Origin: Acaudatibacter sp035532115
GTDB lineage: Bacteria > Pseudomonadota > Alphaproteobacteria > Caulobacterales > Caulobacteraceae
DNA length: 13,750 bases
Assembly (NCBI GenBank): GCA_035532115.1
Contig: DATKRO010000085.1
Coordinates: 1-13,750, forward strand
Reading direction: 5' to 3'
Part shown: one piece after another, positions 13,721 through 13,750 of the stretch
Layout of the letters: each line of letters starts with the position of its first letter
Numbering within the stretch: position 1 is the stretch's first letter
Notes under the pieces: generated by a model
Database searches by the model: none
Seen by the model: only the letters and a program-made list of their open reading frames with translations
What the model was told of the DNA's origin: nothing
Position numbers and translations under genes: made by a program

Positions 13721-13750
13721 ATGACCGAGATCAGCCTGGCTGACCTGGAG
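13721..13750 (+). CDS. Start of an unidentified gene, cut by the window edge
   Basis: An ATG at 13721 follows a strong Shine-Dalgarno (GAGGGGGGA, 13709-13717) and opens a frame of ten codons, MTEISLADLE, to the edge. It lies 37 bases after argB on the same strand and may belong to the same transcript. Ten residues are too few for identification. Confidence 0.55.
   Translation, partial: MTEISLADLE

Overview
This window looks like chromosomal DNA from a high-GC alphaproteobacterium, most likely Caulobacterales (Caulobacter/Phenylobacterium-like). That placement is inferred from the strong G/C bias at third codon positions, the gene order rpmH-rnpA-yidC-engB-argB without yidD, and palindromic intergenic elements of a type common in alphaproteobacteria. 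Almost every base is assigned to a gene or a short spacer; no spacer reaches 300 bp. I see no rRNA, tRNA, transposase, integrase, prophage block or CRISPR array.

Layout. (1) Positions 1-1234: the tail of an unidentified plus-strand gene meets, tail to tail, a minus-strand ferritin-like protein gene; upstream of that, also on minus, is a small four-helix membrane protein of the Phage_holin_4_2 (YvlD) family. (2) Positions 1249-4276: a MerR-family regulator reads rightward from a promoter carrying an ACGTTAACGT palindrome. Two strong hairpin repeats follow, then an acyl-CoA dehydrogenase (about 600-aa class) and an OsmC-family protein joined by a TGATG stop/start overlap. This is probably a fatty-acid or branched-chain acyl-CoA catabolic unit. 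(3) Positions 4306-7469: a small stand-alone receiver domain on plus converges on a minus-strand cluster of DNA cytosine-5 methyltransferase, then cysteine synthase (cysK), then Vsr mismatch endonuclease. cysK and vsr overlap as GTGA. Dcm-type methylation and Vsr repair belong together functionally, so cysK sitting between them is notable. (4) Positions 7470-9482: a spacer with a REP-like inverted repeat, then a D-aminoacylase-like amidohydrolase. (5) Positions 9519-13683: a clear promoter (TTGACA-N17-TATTGC) followed by rpmH (44 aa, GTG start), rnpA (no conventional start codon ahead of its conserved N-terminus), yidC, engB and argB, tightly packed. Another gene begins at 13721 and runs off the end.

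No wholly new system stands out. The observations most worth a second look are: the split methyltransferase/Vsr pair around cysK; the Vsr reading frame running antisense through the receiver gene; the receiver domain's missing lysine; the rnpA start; the MerR operator/promoter; and the structured repeats. Family calls come from recognising motifs by eye, without database searches.
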